Source: Clostridia bacterium (GTDB taxonomy: Bacteria > Bacillota > Clostridia > Oscillospirales > RGIG8002). Taken from it: 64,000 nucleotides of DNA. Of the stretch, positions 33,578 to 42,210 are shown one piece after another. The notes under the pieces are model-generated. The model was not told where the DNA came from, ran no database searches, and worked only from the letters and a program-made list of their open reading frames with translations. The stretch covers positions 53,896 to 117,895 of the forward strand of contig JAFZQJ010000020.1 of NCBI GenBank assembly GCA_017620395.1. The letters run 5' to 3'. Position 1 is the stretch's first letter. The number at the start of each line of letters is the position of its first letter. The translations under genes and the position numbers were made by a program.

Positions 33578-34066
33578 GTGAGATTTGATTGGAAAGACTA
33601 CACAAACGATACAATGCCCTTTGTCGAGGAATGGCTTGATGACTACGCCGTAAAAATGACCGGAATGGACGACGGTTGGCGGGCATTTCACGAGTACTGG
33701 GTCACCGACGGCGAAATGACACCCGGCAAAGATTACTGGTGCAAAGTCGTTTATGACGGCGAAGCTCCTTTTGCAGTGATCGCGTTATCTGTATACAAAG
33801 GCGATTTTCACATTATGGAACTCCTTGTAAAGCCGGAAAAACGAGGAAAAGGTTTTGGAACAGCTCTTCTGTGCGATTTGCTTTCATACGGAGAAATGAT
33901 TATCGGTCATCGGATAAAGAAAGCTACCGCCGTGATCTTCCCAAATAATCCGGCATCGCAAAAAGCGTTTGAAAGGGCGGGTTTCGTTTTTGACCATGCA
34001 GACGATGACGGCGACGCATGGTATTACTGCTATAGTTCCGGATTATACAGTGGACAACCTTCGTGA
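33578..34066 (+). CDS. GNAT-family N-acetyltransferase
   Basis: A 162-residue acetyltransferase. Acetyl-CoA-binding motif A is LLVKPEKRGKGFGTAL, and motif B includes NNPASQKAFERAGFVF. The substrate is unknown. It starts with GTG 33578, with TGAGG 7 bases upstream. The 93-base gap before it contains an 8-bp hairpin (TCTCTCAC/GTGAGAGA, 33524-33544) without a T-run. Its place between two APH-like genes in a mobile element suggests a drug- or toxin-modifying cargo set, an inference from context only. Confidence 0.85.
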   Translation: MRFDWKDYTNDTMPFVEEWLDDYAVKMTGMDDGWRAFHEYWVTDGEMTPGKDYWCKVVYDGEAPFAVIALSVYKGDFHIMELLVKPEKRGKGFGTALLCDLLSYGEMIIGHRIKKATAVIFPNNPASQKAFERAGFVFDHADDDGDAWYYCYSSGLYSGQPS

Positions 34067-34102
34067 TCTGCAATCCGTCCTTTAATTGCATGAGGTGAAG
34101 AA

Positions 34103-34969
34103 ATGGAACATGTGTTGGATTCCACCTTATTCCAAGAGGAACTTCGTTTATATGGGTTAGACGGGAATGACGTCCACCTTATCCGAAGCAAAGAAGGCGT
34201 GATCGTAGCAAGAGTGCGTTGGGACAATGGCACGGCAGTTTTGAAGTGCTTTGAAAACACAGCATTCCGCAGAGAGATTCAGAATTACGATATTTTGCAT
34301 GGCTGCGGCATTCCGACCATCACTGTGCTGGGAAAAAGCGACCGCTCGATTCTACTGGAGGATGTAGACTCCTCTGATACATATCGTCTTGGTATGGAGC
34401 AGGATCTCGACGCCCCGGCCGTAATCAAAGCAATTGCGAAATGGTATAAAATCCTCCACACCAATGGCGGACAGTATGTTCAGCAATATGGCTCTGGAAT
34501 GTACGAGGAATGGGACTGCTTTACTATGGAAAATATCGAGGCCATTCGGGATCGATTCGAGCTGGCAGGCTCTGAAGGACTGAAGGCCATCATGGATCAC
34601 TATGGGGAGTTACGGGAAAGAATAGACGCCGCCCCACGCACGCTCACCTATAATGACTTCTATCACACCAACCTGGTGGTCAAAAAAGACGCTTCTGAAG
34701 CCATGATGTTTGATTATAACCTGCTGGGAAAAGGAAATCCTGCCTCTGATATCAGGAACGTCACATATTGGTTCACAGAGGAAAACAAGAAACTGTTCTT
34801 CTCAGTGTACGGGAAAACAGATAACGAGCTTCTGCTTCTTGACCGGATCTGTGACCCTGTTGTTTCCCTCTATTATGCCATGAGCAGGGATGTTTTTCCC
34901 AAGTGGGCAAAAGAGGCTGTCGATAAGCTCGAAGAGATTCCAAAACTCATTGCAGAATTAGGTGTGTGA
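34103..34969 (+). CDS. APH-like phosphotransferase with variant catalytic motif
   Basis: A 288-residue protein of the aminoglycoside-phosphotransferase fold. The catalytic loop reads TYNDFYHTNL: the Asp and the Asn four residues later are kept, but the His of the usual HGD is replaced by Tyr. The metal-binding Asp follows in MMFDYNLLGKGNP. It is therefore probably an active kinase of a divergent branch. Start ATG 34103 has GAGGTGAAG upstream. It is the last gene of the element before the boundary hairpin. It is diverged from the other APH-like gene, so the pair is not a recent duplication. Confidence 0.82.
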   Translation: MEHVLDSTLFQEELRLYGLDGNDVHLIRSKEGVIVARVRWDNGTAVLKCFENTAFRREIQNYDILHGCGIPTITVLGKSDRSILLEDVDSSDTYRLGMEQDLDAPAVIKAIAKWYKILHTNGGQYVQQYGSGMYEEWDCFTMENIEAIRDRFELAGSEGLKAIMDHYGELRERIDAAPRTLTYNDFYHTNLVVKKDASEAMMFDYNLLGKGNPASDIRNVTYWFTEENKKLFFSVYGKTDNELLLLDRICDPVVSLYYAMSRDVFPKWAKEAVDKLEEIPKLIAELGV

Positions 34970-34996
34970 AATCAGGAGATTCATTAAGAAACGAAT

Positions 34997-35039
34997 ACCA
35001 TTAAAAAGCACTTGCGATTTGCAAGTGCTTTTTAATGGT
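34997..35039 (-). terminator. Perfect 19-bp hairpin at the right element boundary, present terminator of tRNA-Leu
   Basis: ACCATTAAAAAGCACTTGC and its exact complement flank a 5-base loop. Read on the minus strand it starts within the CCA end of the tRNA and ends in GCTTTTT, so it can terminate the tRNA transcript. On the plus strand it can end the APH-like transcript. The repeat includes the tRNA ACCA end, which is unusual. Confidence 0.85.
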
Positions 35040-35120
35040 GCGGATAACAGGAATCGAACCTGCACGCCTTTCGGTAACGGATCCTAAATCCGTCGCGTCT
35101 GCCAGTTCCGCCATATCCGC
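35036..35120 (-). tRNA. tRNA-Leu (anticodon UAG), CCA encoded
   Basis: On the minus strand: acceptor stem GCGGATA paired with TATCCGC, anticodon stem ACGGA/TCCGT around loop TTTAGGA (anticodon TAG), a long class II variable arm, T-arm with GGTTCGATTCC, and encoded ACCA. The sequence is intact although an element is inferred to be inserted at its 3' end. Confidence 0.95.
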
Positions 35121-35169
35121 GTATTATGCGGGATGAGCTTTGCGCCCGTTCCGCATTTTTGTTGTTTAC

Positions 35170-37245
35170 TTACAGATCGAAGTGCGACACGGTCGGGCCG
35201 TGCGCCTTGTCGTCGTAGGGCTTGCCGTTGATTTTCAAACTCTTGAGTCTGCTGCCGAAGTGCAGGTATTCCGGCTTGCCGGGGCAGTAGGGGTAGAAGC
35301 CCATCATGCCGAATATATACCAGCTCGACATACTGCCGTTATCCTCGTCGCCGGGGTAGCCCTCGACGCCGCTGTCGAAGTATTCGTCGCAGATCTTTCC
35401 CACCCAGTACGCCGTCTTCTCCGGCGCGCCGCAGGCGGCGAAGATGAAGGGGATGTGATGGCTCGGCTGGTTGGAGATCGCGCACTGACCGAGATCGGAA
35501 ACGCTCATTTCGCTCATTTCGTGCGTTTCGTAGCCGGGATCGTCATAGATCGGGGGCAGGGCGAAAAGCTCGTCCATTTTCTTTATCAGCGCGTCCTTCC
35601 CTCCGTGGAGCGCCGCGAAGCCCTCGGTGTCGTGCGGCACGAAGAAGGAGTTCTGCCAGCTCGTGCCCTCGGTGTAGCCGTAGAACCACTGATGCTGATT
35701 GAAATCCTCGGTGAATTCGCCGTCCGTCTTTTTGCAGCGCATCAGTCCCGTGCCGGGGTCGAAGATGTTCTTGTAATTGTTCGCGCGGGCGCGGTATTCG
35801 TTCTCGATATCGTATTTGCCGAGTATGTGCGCGACCTGCGCGACGCAGAAGTCGCAGTAGGCGAAGTCGAGCGTCAGATTGACGACGTCGTATTCCGCGC
35901 CGTGCGGAACGTAGCCGTACTGCATATACTCGCCGACGGCGTTCCTGCCGAAGTGGCGGTCGGGCGAAACGACGGAGGCGTTTTTCAGCATACCCTCGAA
36001 GGCGGTTTCGAGCAACTTGCCCTTGAGAATGCCTTTGACCGCGCCGTCGGCGATGACGGAGTCGATCATAGTGCTCGGCATCGCGCCGGATTCGCCCATC
36101 GCGGTCCAGCGTGGGAGCCAGCCGTGGTCGACGTAGTCGGTCACGAAGCCCTCGACTATCTCGGCGTAGTCGTCGGGAAGTATTATCGAAAGCAGCGGAA
36201 AGACGGTGCGGAAGGTGTCCCAGAAGCCGCTGTCGGTGTAGCGCTTGCCGGGTCTGACCGTAGCGTCAAACGGGCAGTAATGCACCTCGTTTCCGCCCGC
36301 GTCGATCTCGTAGCACTTGTGCGGATAGCACATAACGCGGTAGAGGCAGGAATAGAAGGTCTTCATCTCCTCCTCGGTCGCGCACTCTGCTTCGAGGGAG
36401 GAGAGCTTCTTTTCCCACGCTTCGTTCGCCTCGGCGCGCACGGCGTCGAAGTCGAAGGAGGTCTCGCGCTCCATATTAAGTTCAGCCTGCTCGAGACTGA
36501 TGAAGGATATTCCCATGCGCAGGCGTACGTCGCGCGATTTCAGCGCGGCGAAGAGGTTGCAGCGTTCGCCTTCGCTGTGAAGCGCCTTGACGTAGTCGCC
36601 ATCGCCGTCCTTCGCGGCGGGGTCGAAGCGGTCGCAGTTTTCGGCGTCGATATCGCAGTCGAGCTCCGCGACGAAGTATTCTTTATAGCTGCGGTTTTCG
36701 TCGAAGACCTGCCAGTTCGGGCAGTCGTTTGTCCAGCCGTAGACGCGGCGCTTCTCGGGGTCGATGGTGAAGGACGCCTCGCTGCGCGTGCAGAAGAACG
36801 CGAGCTTCGGCTGCTTGTCGGGGTGGTCGAAGCGGAAACGCATGACGCAGCCGCGCTCCGTCGGCGTCAGCTCGGCGTTTATGCGCCAGCGGGCGACGTA
36901 GAGGGAGATGTAGTCCGGGTCGAGTATCGCCCTGCGCTTGTCGAAACCCGCCCAGTGATCGTATTCGGAATGGCGGCTTTGTCCCGCCTGCGGCTGAATG
37001 AGCAGCGCGGCGTGGTCGCCGATCCACGGGCTCGGCTGGTGCGAGAGGCGGAAGCCCTCGAAGGCGTACGCGTCAGGGTCGTAGAAATACTCGCAGCGTC
37101 TTATCAGCGAGCCGGTCTGGAGCACGAAGCCCGCCATGCCGAAGGGGCGCTGCGCGAAGGGGAGCGTGTTCCCGTTTGAAAAGCGCGGCTCGTTGCGCGA
37201 GCCCATGCGCGTGTTGACGTATCGCAGATAACCGTTAGACTTCAT
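35170..37245 (-). CDS. GH92-family alpha-mannosidase
   Basis: A 691-residue glycoside hydrolase. An N-terminal beta-sandwich (MKSNGYLRYVNTRMGSRNEP to about residue 240) is followed by an (alpha/alpha)6 catalytic domain. GH92 landmarks are RYTDSGFWDTFRT, MGESGAMPSTMIDS and GDEDNGSMSSWYIFGMMGFY, the last with the catalytic acidic residues and calcium-site neighbours. GH92 enzymes are Ca-dependent exo-alpha-mannosidases acting on N-glycans or yeast mannan. No signal peptide is visible, so it probably acts in the cytoplasm on imported oligosaccharides. Start ATG follows GGGAGG. It lies 50 bases from tRNA-Leu. Confidence 0.92.
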   Translation of the reverse strand: MKSNGYLRYVNTRMGSRNEPRFSNGNTLPFAQRPFGMAGFVLQTGSLIRRCEYFYDPDAYAFEGFRLSHQPSPWIGDHAALLIQPQAGQSRHSEYDHWAGFDKRRAILDPDYISLYVARWRINAELTPTERGCVMRFRFDHPDKQPKLAFFCTRSEASFTIDPEKRRVYGWTNDCPNWQVFDENRSYKEYFVAELDCDIDAENCDRFDPAAKDGDGDYVKALHSEGERCNLFAALKSRDVRLRMGISFISLEQAELNMERETSFDFDAVRAEANEAWEKKLSSLEAECATEEEMKTFYSCLYRVMCYPHKCYEIDAGGNEVHYCPFDATVRPGKRYTDSGFWDTFRTVFPLLSIILPDDYAEIVEGFVTDYVDHGWLPRWTAMGESGAMPSTMIDSVIADGAVKGILKGKLLETAFEGMLKNASVVSPDRHFGRNAVGEYMQYGYVPHGAEYDVVNLTLDFAYCDFCVAQVAHILGKYDIENEYRARANNYKNIFDPGTGLMRCKKTDGEFTEDFNQHQWFYGYTEGTSWQNSFFVPHDTEGFAALHGGKDALIKKMDELFALPPIYDDPGYETHEMSEMSVSDLGQCAISNQPSHHIPFIFAACGAPEKTAYWVGKICDEYFDSGVEGYPGDEDNGSMSSWYIFGMMGFYPYCPGKPEYLHFGSRLKSLKINGKPYDDKAHGPTVSHFDL

Positions 37246-37281
37246 ATTTCGCCCTCCCGGAAGCGTTTCTTTATACTTGTA

Positions 37282-37311
37282 ATTTTATCAAAAACGGTCA
37301 AGGGTTGTCAA
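37282..37311 (-). promoter_or_regulatory. Promoter of the GH92 gene
   Basis: Minus strand: TTGACA (37306-37311), 18-base spacer, TAAAAT (37282-37287), about 37 bases before the ATG at 37245. Confidence 0.75.
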
Positions 37312-37318
37312 GAAGGTA

Positions 37319-37347
37319 TTTACATTTCGCGTTATTTATGGTAAAGT
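37319..37347 (+). promoter_or_regulatory. Promoter of the ACT / UPF0210 operon
   Basis: TTTACA (37319-37324), 17-base spacer, TAAAGT (37342-37347), 38 bases before the ATG at 37385. It is divergent from the GH92 promoter, with the two -35 boxes only 7 bases apart. Confidence 0.75.
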
Positions 37348-37384
37348 TTAATTGTAAAAAACTATCCCCGAAAGGACGGTATTT

Positions 37385-37654
37385 ATGAGAGCTGTTTTAA
37401 CGGTAGTGGGCAAGGACGCCGTCGGCATCCTCGCGCGCGTCGCGGGCGAATGCGCGAAGTACGGCGTGAACATCAGCGAGGTCTCGCAGACGGTATTGCA
37501 GGATATGTTCTGTATGATAATGCTCTGCGACATTTCCGGACTGACGGTCGATTTCGGCGAGTTCGCCGACAAGATGAAGGTCGTCGGCGACGAGACGGGT
37601 ATGGCGGTGCAGGTAATGCACAGCGACATATTCGATTCCATGCACAGGATCTGA
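37385..37654 (+). CDS. ACT-domain protein (UPF0237)
   Basis: An 89-residue single ACT domain beginning MRAVLTVVGKDAVGILARV, the pattern of UPF0237/GcvR-type ACT proteins. ACT domains bind amino acids or other small ligands and regulate partner proteins. The gene is 9 bases upstream of the UPF0210 gene, a pairing conserved in many Firmicutes and other bacteria, so it probably regulates that partner. The start is ATG with AAAGGACGG upstream. Confidence 0.9.
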   Translation: MRAVLTVVGKDAVGILARVAGECAKYGVNISEVSQTVLQDMFCMIMLCDISGLTVDFGEFADKMKVVGDETGMAVQVMHSDIFDSMHRI

Positions 37655-37663
37655 GGAGTCATT

Positions 37664-39025
37664 ATGCTCAACACTCACGATATACTCGAAACGATACGAA
37701 TGATACGCGACGAGCACCTCGATATCCGCACCGTGACGATGGGGATATCGCTGCTCGACTGCGCGGATCCGGATATCGACAAGGCGTGCGATAAGATCCG
37801 CGCCAAGATCGTGCGCTATGCCGGAGAGCTCGTTCCTACCTGCGAGAAGCTGCAGAAGGAGCTCGGCATTCCGATCATCAACAAGCGCATTTCGGTAACG
37901 CCGATAGCGATGCTCGCGGCGGCGTGCCAGAGCTCCGACCCCGTGAAGTTCGCCAAGGCGCTCGACGCGGCGGCGAAGGACTGCGGAGTCAACTTCATCG
38001 GCGGCTATTCCGCGCTTGTGCACAAGGGCTTCTCCGCCGGCGACTACGCGCTGATCGAGAGCATCCCGCGCGCGCTCGCGGAGACCGACCTCGTCTGCTC
38101 ATCCGTCAACGTCGGCTCGTCGAAATCCGGCATAAACATGGACGCCGTCGCGATGATGGGCAGGGTCGTAAAGCAGACCGCTGAGGCGACCGCCGACCGC
38201 GACTGCATCGGCTGCGCTAAGCTCGTCGTCTTCTGCAACGCGCCCGAGGACAACCCCTTTATGGCGGGAGCGTTCCACGGGCCCGGCGAGCCGGACTGCG
38301 TGATAAACGTCGGCGTTTCCGGCCCCGGCGTCGTGCGCGCCGCGCTCGCGGAGGCGGATCCCGGCATGGACCTCGCCGGAGTCGCGGAGCTGATAAAGCG
38401 CACCGCGTTCAAGATAACCCGCATGGGCCAGCTCGTCGCGAAGCGCGTTTCGGACGAGCTCTGCGTGCCGTTCGGCATAGTCGACCTTTCGCTCGCGCCG
38501 ACTCCCGCTGTGGGCGACTCCGTCGCGCGCATACTTGAGGAGATGGGGCTTGAGGCCTGCGGCGCCTGCGGCACCACCGCCGCGCTCGCGCTGCTGAACG
38601 ACGCCGTCAAAAAGGGCGGCGTGATGGCTTCCTCACACGTCGGCGGACTTTCCGGCGCCTTCATTCCCGTAACGGAGGACGAGGGCATGGTCGCCGCCGT
38701 CAAGGCGGGCGCGCTCTCCATCGAGAAGCTCGAAGCCATGACCGCCGTCTGCTCCGTCGGCCTCGATATGATAAACGTTCCCGGCGATACGCCGCCGGAG
38801 GTCATTTCCGCGATAATCGCGGACGAAGCCGCCATCGGCATGGTCAATACCAAGACGACCGCCGTCCGCGTGATCCCCGCGATAGGGAAGAAGGCGGGCG
38901 AGGAGCTCTCCTTCGGCGGACTGCTCGGCGGCGGGCCGATAATGAAGGTCAACGGGTATTCCCCCCGCGCCTTCATCGCCAGAGGCGGACGCATTCCCGC
39001 GCCGCTTCACAGCCTTAAAAACTGA
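37664..39025 (+). CDS. PFL-fold protein of the UPF0210 family
   Basis: A 453-residue protein beginning with [20 protein letters not shown]. It has the UPF0210 hallmarks [38 protein letters not shown] and the near-C-terminal [13 protein letters not shown]. The family has a pyruvate-formate-lyase-like barrel but lacks its glycyl-radical loop, and its reaction is unknown. It is co-transcribed with the upstream ACT protein. The start ATG follows GAGGAG. The next gene begins 13 bases downstream but is functionally distinct. Confidence 0.9.
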   Translation: MLNTHDILETIRMIRDEHLDIRTVTMGISLLDCADPDIDKACDKIRAKIVRYAGELVPTCEKLQKELGIPIINKRISVTPIAMLAAACQSSDPVKFAKALDAAAKDCGVNFIGGYSALVHKGFSAGDYALIESIPRALAETDLVCSSVNVGSSKSGINMDAVAMMGRVVKQTAEATADRDCIGCAKLVVFCNAPEDNPFMAGAFHGPGEPDCVINVGVSGPGVVRAALAEADPGMDLAGVAELIKRTAFKITRMGQLVAKRVSDELCVPFGIVDLSLAPTPAVGDSVARILEEMGLEACGACGTTAALALLNDAVKKGGVMASSHVGGLSGAFIPVTEDEGMVAAVKAGALSIEKLEAMTAVCSVGLDMINVPGDTPPEVISAIIADEAAIGMVNTKTTAVRVIPAIGKKAGEELSFGGLLGGGPIMKVNGYSPRAFIARGGRIPAPLHSLKN

Positions 39026-39038
39026 CGGAGGAAATCAC

Positions 39039-40832
39039 ATGAAAAAGATCACCGACGATATAATCTACGTGGGCGTAAACGACCGCAAGATCGACCTCTT
39101 TGAGGGGCAGTACGCCGTGCCGCAGGGTATGGCGTACAACTCCTACGTCATCCTCGACGAAAAGACCGCCGTTATGGACACGGTCGACAAAAATTTCACT
39201 CACGAATGGCTCGATAACCTCGCCGAGGCGCTCGCCGGCCGCAAGCCCGACTACCTCGTCGTTCAGCATATGGAGCCGGACCATTCCGCGAATATCGCGA
39301 ACTTTATGAAGAACTATCCCGATGCGGTCATAGTTTCCTCCGCCAAAGCGTTCAATATGATGAATAACTTTTTCGGCGCCGACTTCGCGGACCGCCGCGT
39401 AGTAGTCGGAGAAGGCGACACGCTCCCGCTCGGAAAGCACACGCTGAACTTCATAACCGCGCCGATGGTCCACTGGCCGGAGGTCATCATGACCTACGAC
39501 AGCGCGGACAAAGTCCTTTTCTCAGCCGACGGCTTCGGCAAGTTCGGCGCGCTGGACGCGGACGAGGAGTGGGCGCACGAGGCGAGGCGCTACTACTTCG
39601 GCATCGTCGGCAAGTACGGCGCGCAGGTGCAGGCGGTGCTGAAAAAGGCCGCCGCGCTTGACGTCCGCGTCATCTGCCCGCTTCACGGCCCGATGCTGAC
39701 CGAAAACCTCGGCTACTATCTCGGCCTCTACGACGTCTGGTCGTCCTACGGCGTGGAGAGTGACGGCATCGTCGTCGCCTACACCTCCGTCTACGGACAC
39801 ACGAAGCAGGCGGTGGAGCTTCTCGTAGAGAAGCTGAAGGCGAAGGGCTGCCCGAAGGTCGCCGTCCACGACCTCGCGCGCGGCGATATGGCGGAAGCGG
39901 TCGAAGACGCCTTCCGCTACGGCCGCATCGTCCTCGCGACGACCACCTACAACGCCGATATATTCCCGTTTATGAAGGAGTTTATCCACCACCTGACCGA
40001 GCGCAGCTTCCGCAACAGAACGGTCGCGCTTATCGAAAACGGCAGCTGGGCGCCGCTCGCCGCGAAGACGATGCGCGCGATGCTCGAGGGCTGCAAGGAT
40101 ATCTCCTTCACCGAAACGACCGTACACATCACCTCCGCGCTGAACGAAACGAGCAAGGAACAGATTGAATCGCTCGCGCAGGAGCTCTGCCGCGACTACC
40201 TCGCGCAGCGCGACGAGACCGCGAACAAGAACGACCTTACCGCGCTCTTCAAGATCGGCTACGGGCTCTACGTCGTGACCTCCAACGACGGCAAAAAGGA
40301 TAACGGCCTCATCGTCAACACCGTCACGCAGGTCACCAACACCCCCAACCGCGTCGCCGTGACGATCAACAAAGAGAACTATTCCCACCACATAATCAAG
40401 CAGACCGGTATTATGAACGTCAACTGCCTCTCGGTCGAGGCGCCGTTCAAGGTCTTCGAGGACTTCGGCTTCCGCAGCGGCAGAAACGTCGACAAGTTCG
40501 CGGACTGCGAGCCGCTCCGCTCGGATAACGGGCTCGCCTTCCTGCCGAAGTACATCAACTCCTTTATGTCACTTAAAGTCGAGCAGTACGTCGACCTCGG
40601 CACTCACGGGATGTTCATCTGCTCGATAACCGAGGCGCGCGTCATATCCGACAGGGAAACCATGACCTACACCTACTATCAGGAAAAGGTCAAGCCGAAG
40701 CCGCAGACGGAGGGCAAAAAGGGCTTCGTCTGCAAGATATGCGGCTACGTTTACGAAGGCGACGAGCTGCCGGACGATTTCGTCTGCCCGCTGTGTAAGC
40801 ACGGCGCCGCCGACTTTGAACCGATAGCGTAA
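39039..40832 (+). CDS. Four-domain flavodiiron protein with flavin-reductase and rubredoxin modules
   Basis: A 597-residue cytoplasmic oxidoreductase. The N-terminal metallo-beta-lactamase di-iron domain (about 1-250) has ligands HMEPDH, VHWPE, SADGFG and LHGP. A flavodoxin domain (about 253-395) starts IVVAYTSVYGHTKQA. A flavin-reductase-like FMN-binding domain spans about 405-545. The C-terminal rubredoxin (about 548-597) has FVCKICGYVY and FVCPLCKHG as its two iron-binding knuckles. Flavodiiron proteins reduce O2 to water or NO to N2O. Carrying both reductase modules would let one polypeptide pass electrons from NAD(P)H to the di-iron site. This domain set is known but uncommon. Confidence 0.93.
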   Translation: MKKITDDIIYVGVNDRKIDLFEGQYAVPQGMAYNSYVILDEKTAVMDTVDKNFTHEWLDNLAEALAGRKPDYLVVQHMEPDHSANIANFMKNYPDAVIVSSAKAFNMMNNFFGADFADRRVVVGEGDTLPLGKHTLNFITAPMVHWPEVIMTYDSADKVLFSADGFGKFGALDADEEWAHEARRYYFGIVGKYGAQVQAVLKKAAALDVRVICPLHGPMLTENLGYYLGLYDVWSSYGVESDGIVVAYTSVYGHTKQAVELLVEKLKAKGCPKVAVHDLARGDMAEAVEDAFRYGRIVLATTTYNADIFPFMKEFIHHLTERSFRNRTVALIENGSWAPLAAKTMRAMLEGCKDISFTETTVHITSALNETSKEQIESLAQELCRDYLAQRDETANKNDLTALFKIGYGLYVVTSNDGKKDNGLIVNTVTQVTNTPNRVAVTINKENYSHHIIKQTGIMNVNCLSVEAPFKVFEDFGFRSGRNVDKFADCEPLRSDNGLAFLPKYINSFMSLKVEQYVDLGTHGMFICSITEARVISDRETMTYTYYQEKVKPKPQTEGKKGFVCKICGYVYEGDELPDDFVCPLCKHGAADFEPIA

Positions 40833-40996
40833 AGCGTGTATTTTCGGCCCTTTGCGGCTTGTCGTCGTCGGCGGGCAGACAGCCCTGCCTTCCTCCTTCC
40901 GCGCCGCAAATCATCCGAAAATCCCTCGCTTTTAGTGAGCGCATCCGTAGGGGCGGTCCCGACCGCCCGCGCATTCAAGCTGAAACAATATGTGAA
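40833..40996. other. Intergenic stretch with a GGGCGGT/ACCGCCC palindrome
   Basis: No gene is seen. It contains the palindrome GGGCGGT-CCCG-ACCGCCC (40951-40968) preceded by GTAG, and a shorter CTCGCT/AGTGAG hairpin. The same type of palindrome (GGGCGAT/ATCGCCC) recurs at 55508-55525, suggesting a dispersed intergenic element. Confidence 0.6.
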
Positions 40997-41026
40997 AAAA
41001 CCGCCTCACGATTGTGAGGCGGTTTT
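40997..41026. terminator. Bidirectional terminator
   Basis: A 13-bp perfect stem (AAAACCGCCTCAC / GTGAGGCGGTTTT) with loop GATT between the convergent flavodiiron and GH27 genes. Confidence 0.93.
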
Positions 41027-41046
41027 CTTTTGTTTTTGTCCGTTTC

Positions 41047-42183
41047 TTATTTCGCGTCGACTATCTTCGCCAGAAAAACTCTGCAGTCATGCGGGGCGAC
41101 GCGTTCGTTCATATACTCCCTGCGCACGCCGATCTCCTCGCCGGTGAAGGCGTCGGTCAGCGCCAGCCCCTTGCCGGAGGAGGCGGGGATACCGATATCC
41201 TCGAAGGCGAGCCATGTGCCGATGCCTTCCTCATCGCTGAGATTCGTGAACATTATCGCGATTTCGTTATCCGAGAGCAGACGGACGTAGACGTTGTTCT
41301 CGTCCTTCTCGGTGTGAACGGCGATGAAGGGCGGGCGGCACGCGGGATCCTGGTTGATGCGTATCATCCGGGGATTCGTCAGCAGCTCGCGGGTGAAATC
41401 GTTCATGCTGCGTACGTCGCAGCCGATCATAAGCGGCGAGGCGAACATGCACCAGAGCGCGAACTCGGTGCGGTATTCGATATCCGTGCAGCCGGTCAGT
41501 CCGGCGTTGCCGCGCGCGTACATCCCGACGGTCAGCATGTCGATGTCGTTGAAGCAGCCGCCGCCGTTATGCGAGAAGTTGTTTATCTGACTTAAGAATA
41601 TCTGCTTGTAGCACTCGTAGGAGTCGTGGATGTCGCCGGTCGAGCGGAACATTCCCGCGCCGGTGGAGCGTATCCAGTCGTGAACGCCGTCCATGCCCCA
41701 GTTGCAGGCGGAGAGGAGTATGTCGCGCCCCGTTGCCTGCAGCGCCAGGCTCATCCTTCGGTAGAGCAGGTGGGAGGGCGCGGCGGCCGGCTTGTAGCAG
41801 GTGTCGTATTTCAGGAAGTCCGCGCCGTATTCCGCGAAGGTCTCGGCGTCGAGGAATTCGTGGTCGAAGGAGCCGGGGAAGTCCGCGCAGGTGCGCGTTC
41901 CGATGCAGGAATACATACCGAACTTCAGCCCTTTTGAATGGACGTAGTCGCTGACCGCCTTCATTCCGTTCGGGAACTTGACGTGATCGGGCAGTATCTT
42001 GCCGGTGACGGGATCGCGCTGTCTTTCGCTCCAGCAGTCGTCTATGACGAGGTATTCGTAGCCCGCGTCGCGCAGGCCGGTATCGACCATGGCGTCGGCG
42101 GTTTCGCGTATCAGCGATTCGTCGATCTTGTCGGCGAAGGTGTTCCAGGTGTTGAAGCCCATGGGCGGGGTTTTCGGAAACAT
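41047..42183 (-). CDS. GH27-family alpha-galactosidase
   Basis: A 378-residue GH27/36-clan enzyme. PPMGFNTWNTF at the N-terminus, YLVIDDCWSE, and the catalytic nucleophile region DFLKYDTCY are all typical. The acid/base Asp is expected in FRSTGDIHDSY. No signal peptide is seen, so it is probably cytoplasmic. GH27 releases terminal alpha-galactose (some members alpha-N-acetylgalactosamine) from oligosaccharides such as galactomannan fragments. It lies 27 bases downstream of the GH130 gene on the same strand, which fits galactomannan use. Confidence 0.92.
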   Translation of the reverse strand: MFPKTPPMGFNTWNTFADKIDESLIRETADAMVDTGLRDAGYEYLVIDDCWSERQRDPVTGKILPDHVKFPNGMKAVSDYVHSKGLKFGMYSCIGTRTCADFPGSFDHEFLDAETFAEYGADFLKYDTCYKPAAAPSHLLYRRMSLALQATGRDILLSACNWGMDGVHDWIRSTGAGMFRSTGDIHDSYECYKQIFLSQINNFSHNGGGCFNDIDMLTVGMYARGNAGLTGCTDIEYRTEFALWCMFASPLMIGCDVRSMNDFTRELLTNPRMIRINQDPACRPPFIAVHTEKDENNVYVRLLSDNEIAIMFTNLSDEEGIGTWLAFEDIGIPASSGKGLALTDAFTGEEIGVRREYMNERVAPHDCRVFLAKIVDAK

Positions 42184-42210
42184 GGCTTTCCCTCCGTTCC
42201 TCTCGGCGTT

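Larger units (their letters stand above)
28606..35041. mobile_element. Putative integrative element at tRNA-Leu(UAG), about 6.4 kb
   Basis: The segment is bounded by TGGTGC at 28606-28611 and 35036-35041. The right copy covers the CCA end of tRNA-Leu. It contains a serine recombinase, a hairpin array, a small HTH regulator, an AT-rich two-gene cassette, two APH-like genes and a GNAT gene. Base composition drops sharply between 30420 and 32580 compared with the GC-rich flanks. Excision between the repeats would place the tRNA directly before the hairpin at 28576-28606. There are no conjugation or replication genes, so it would be a small non-conjugative or mobilisable element. The boundaries are inferred from a 6-bp repeat. 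Confidence 0.68.
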
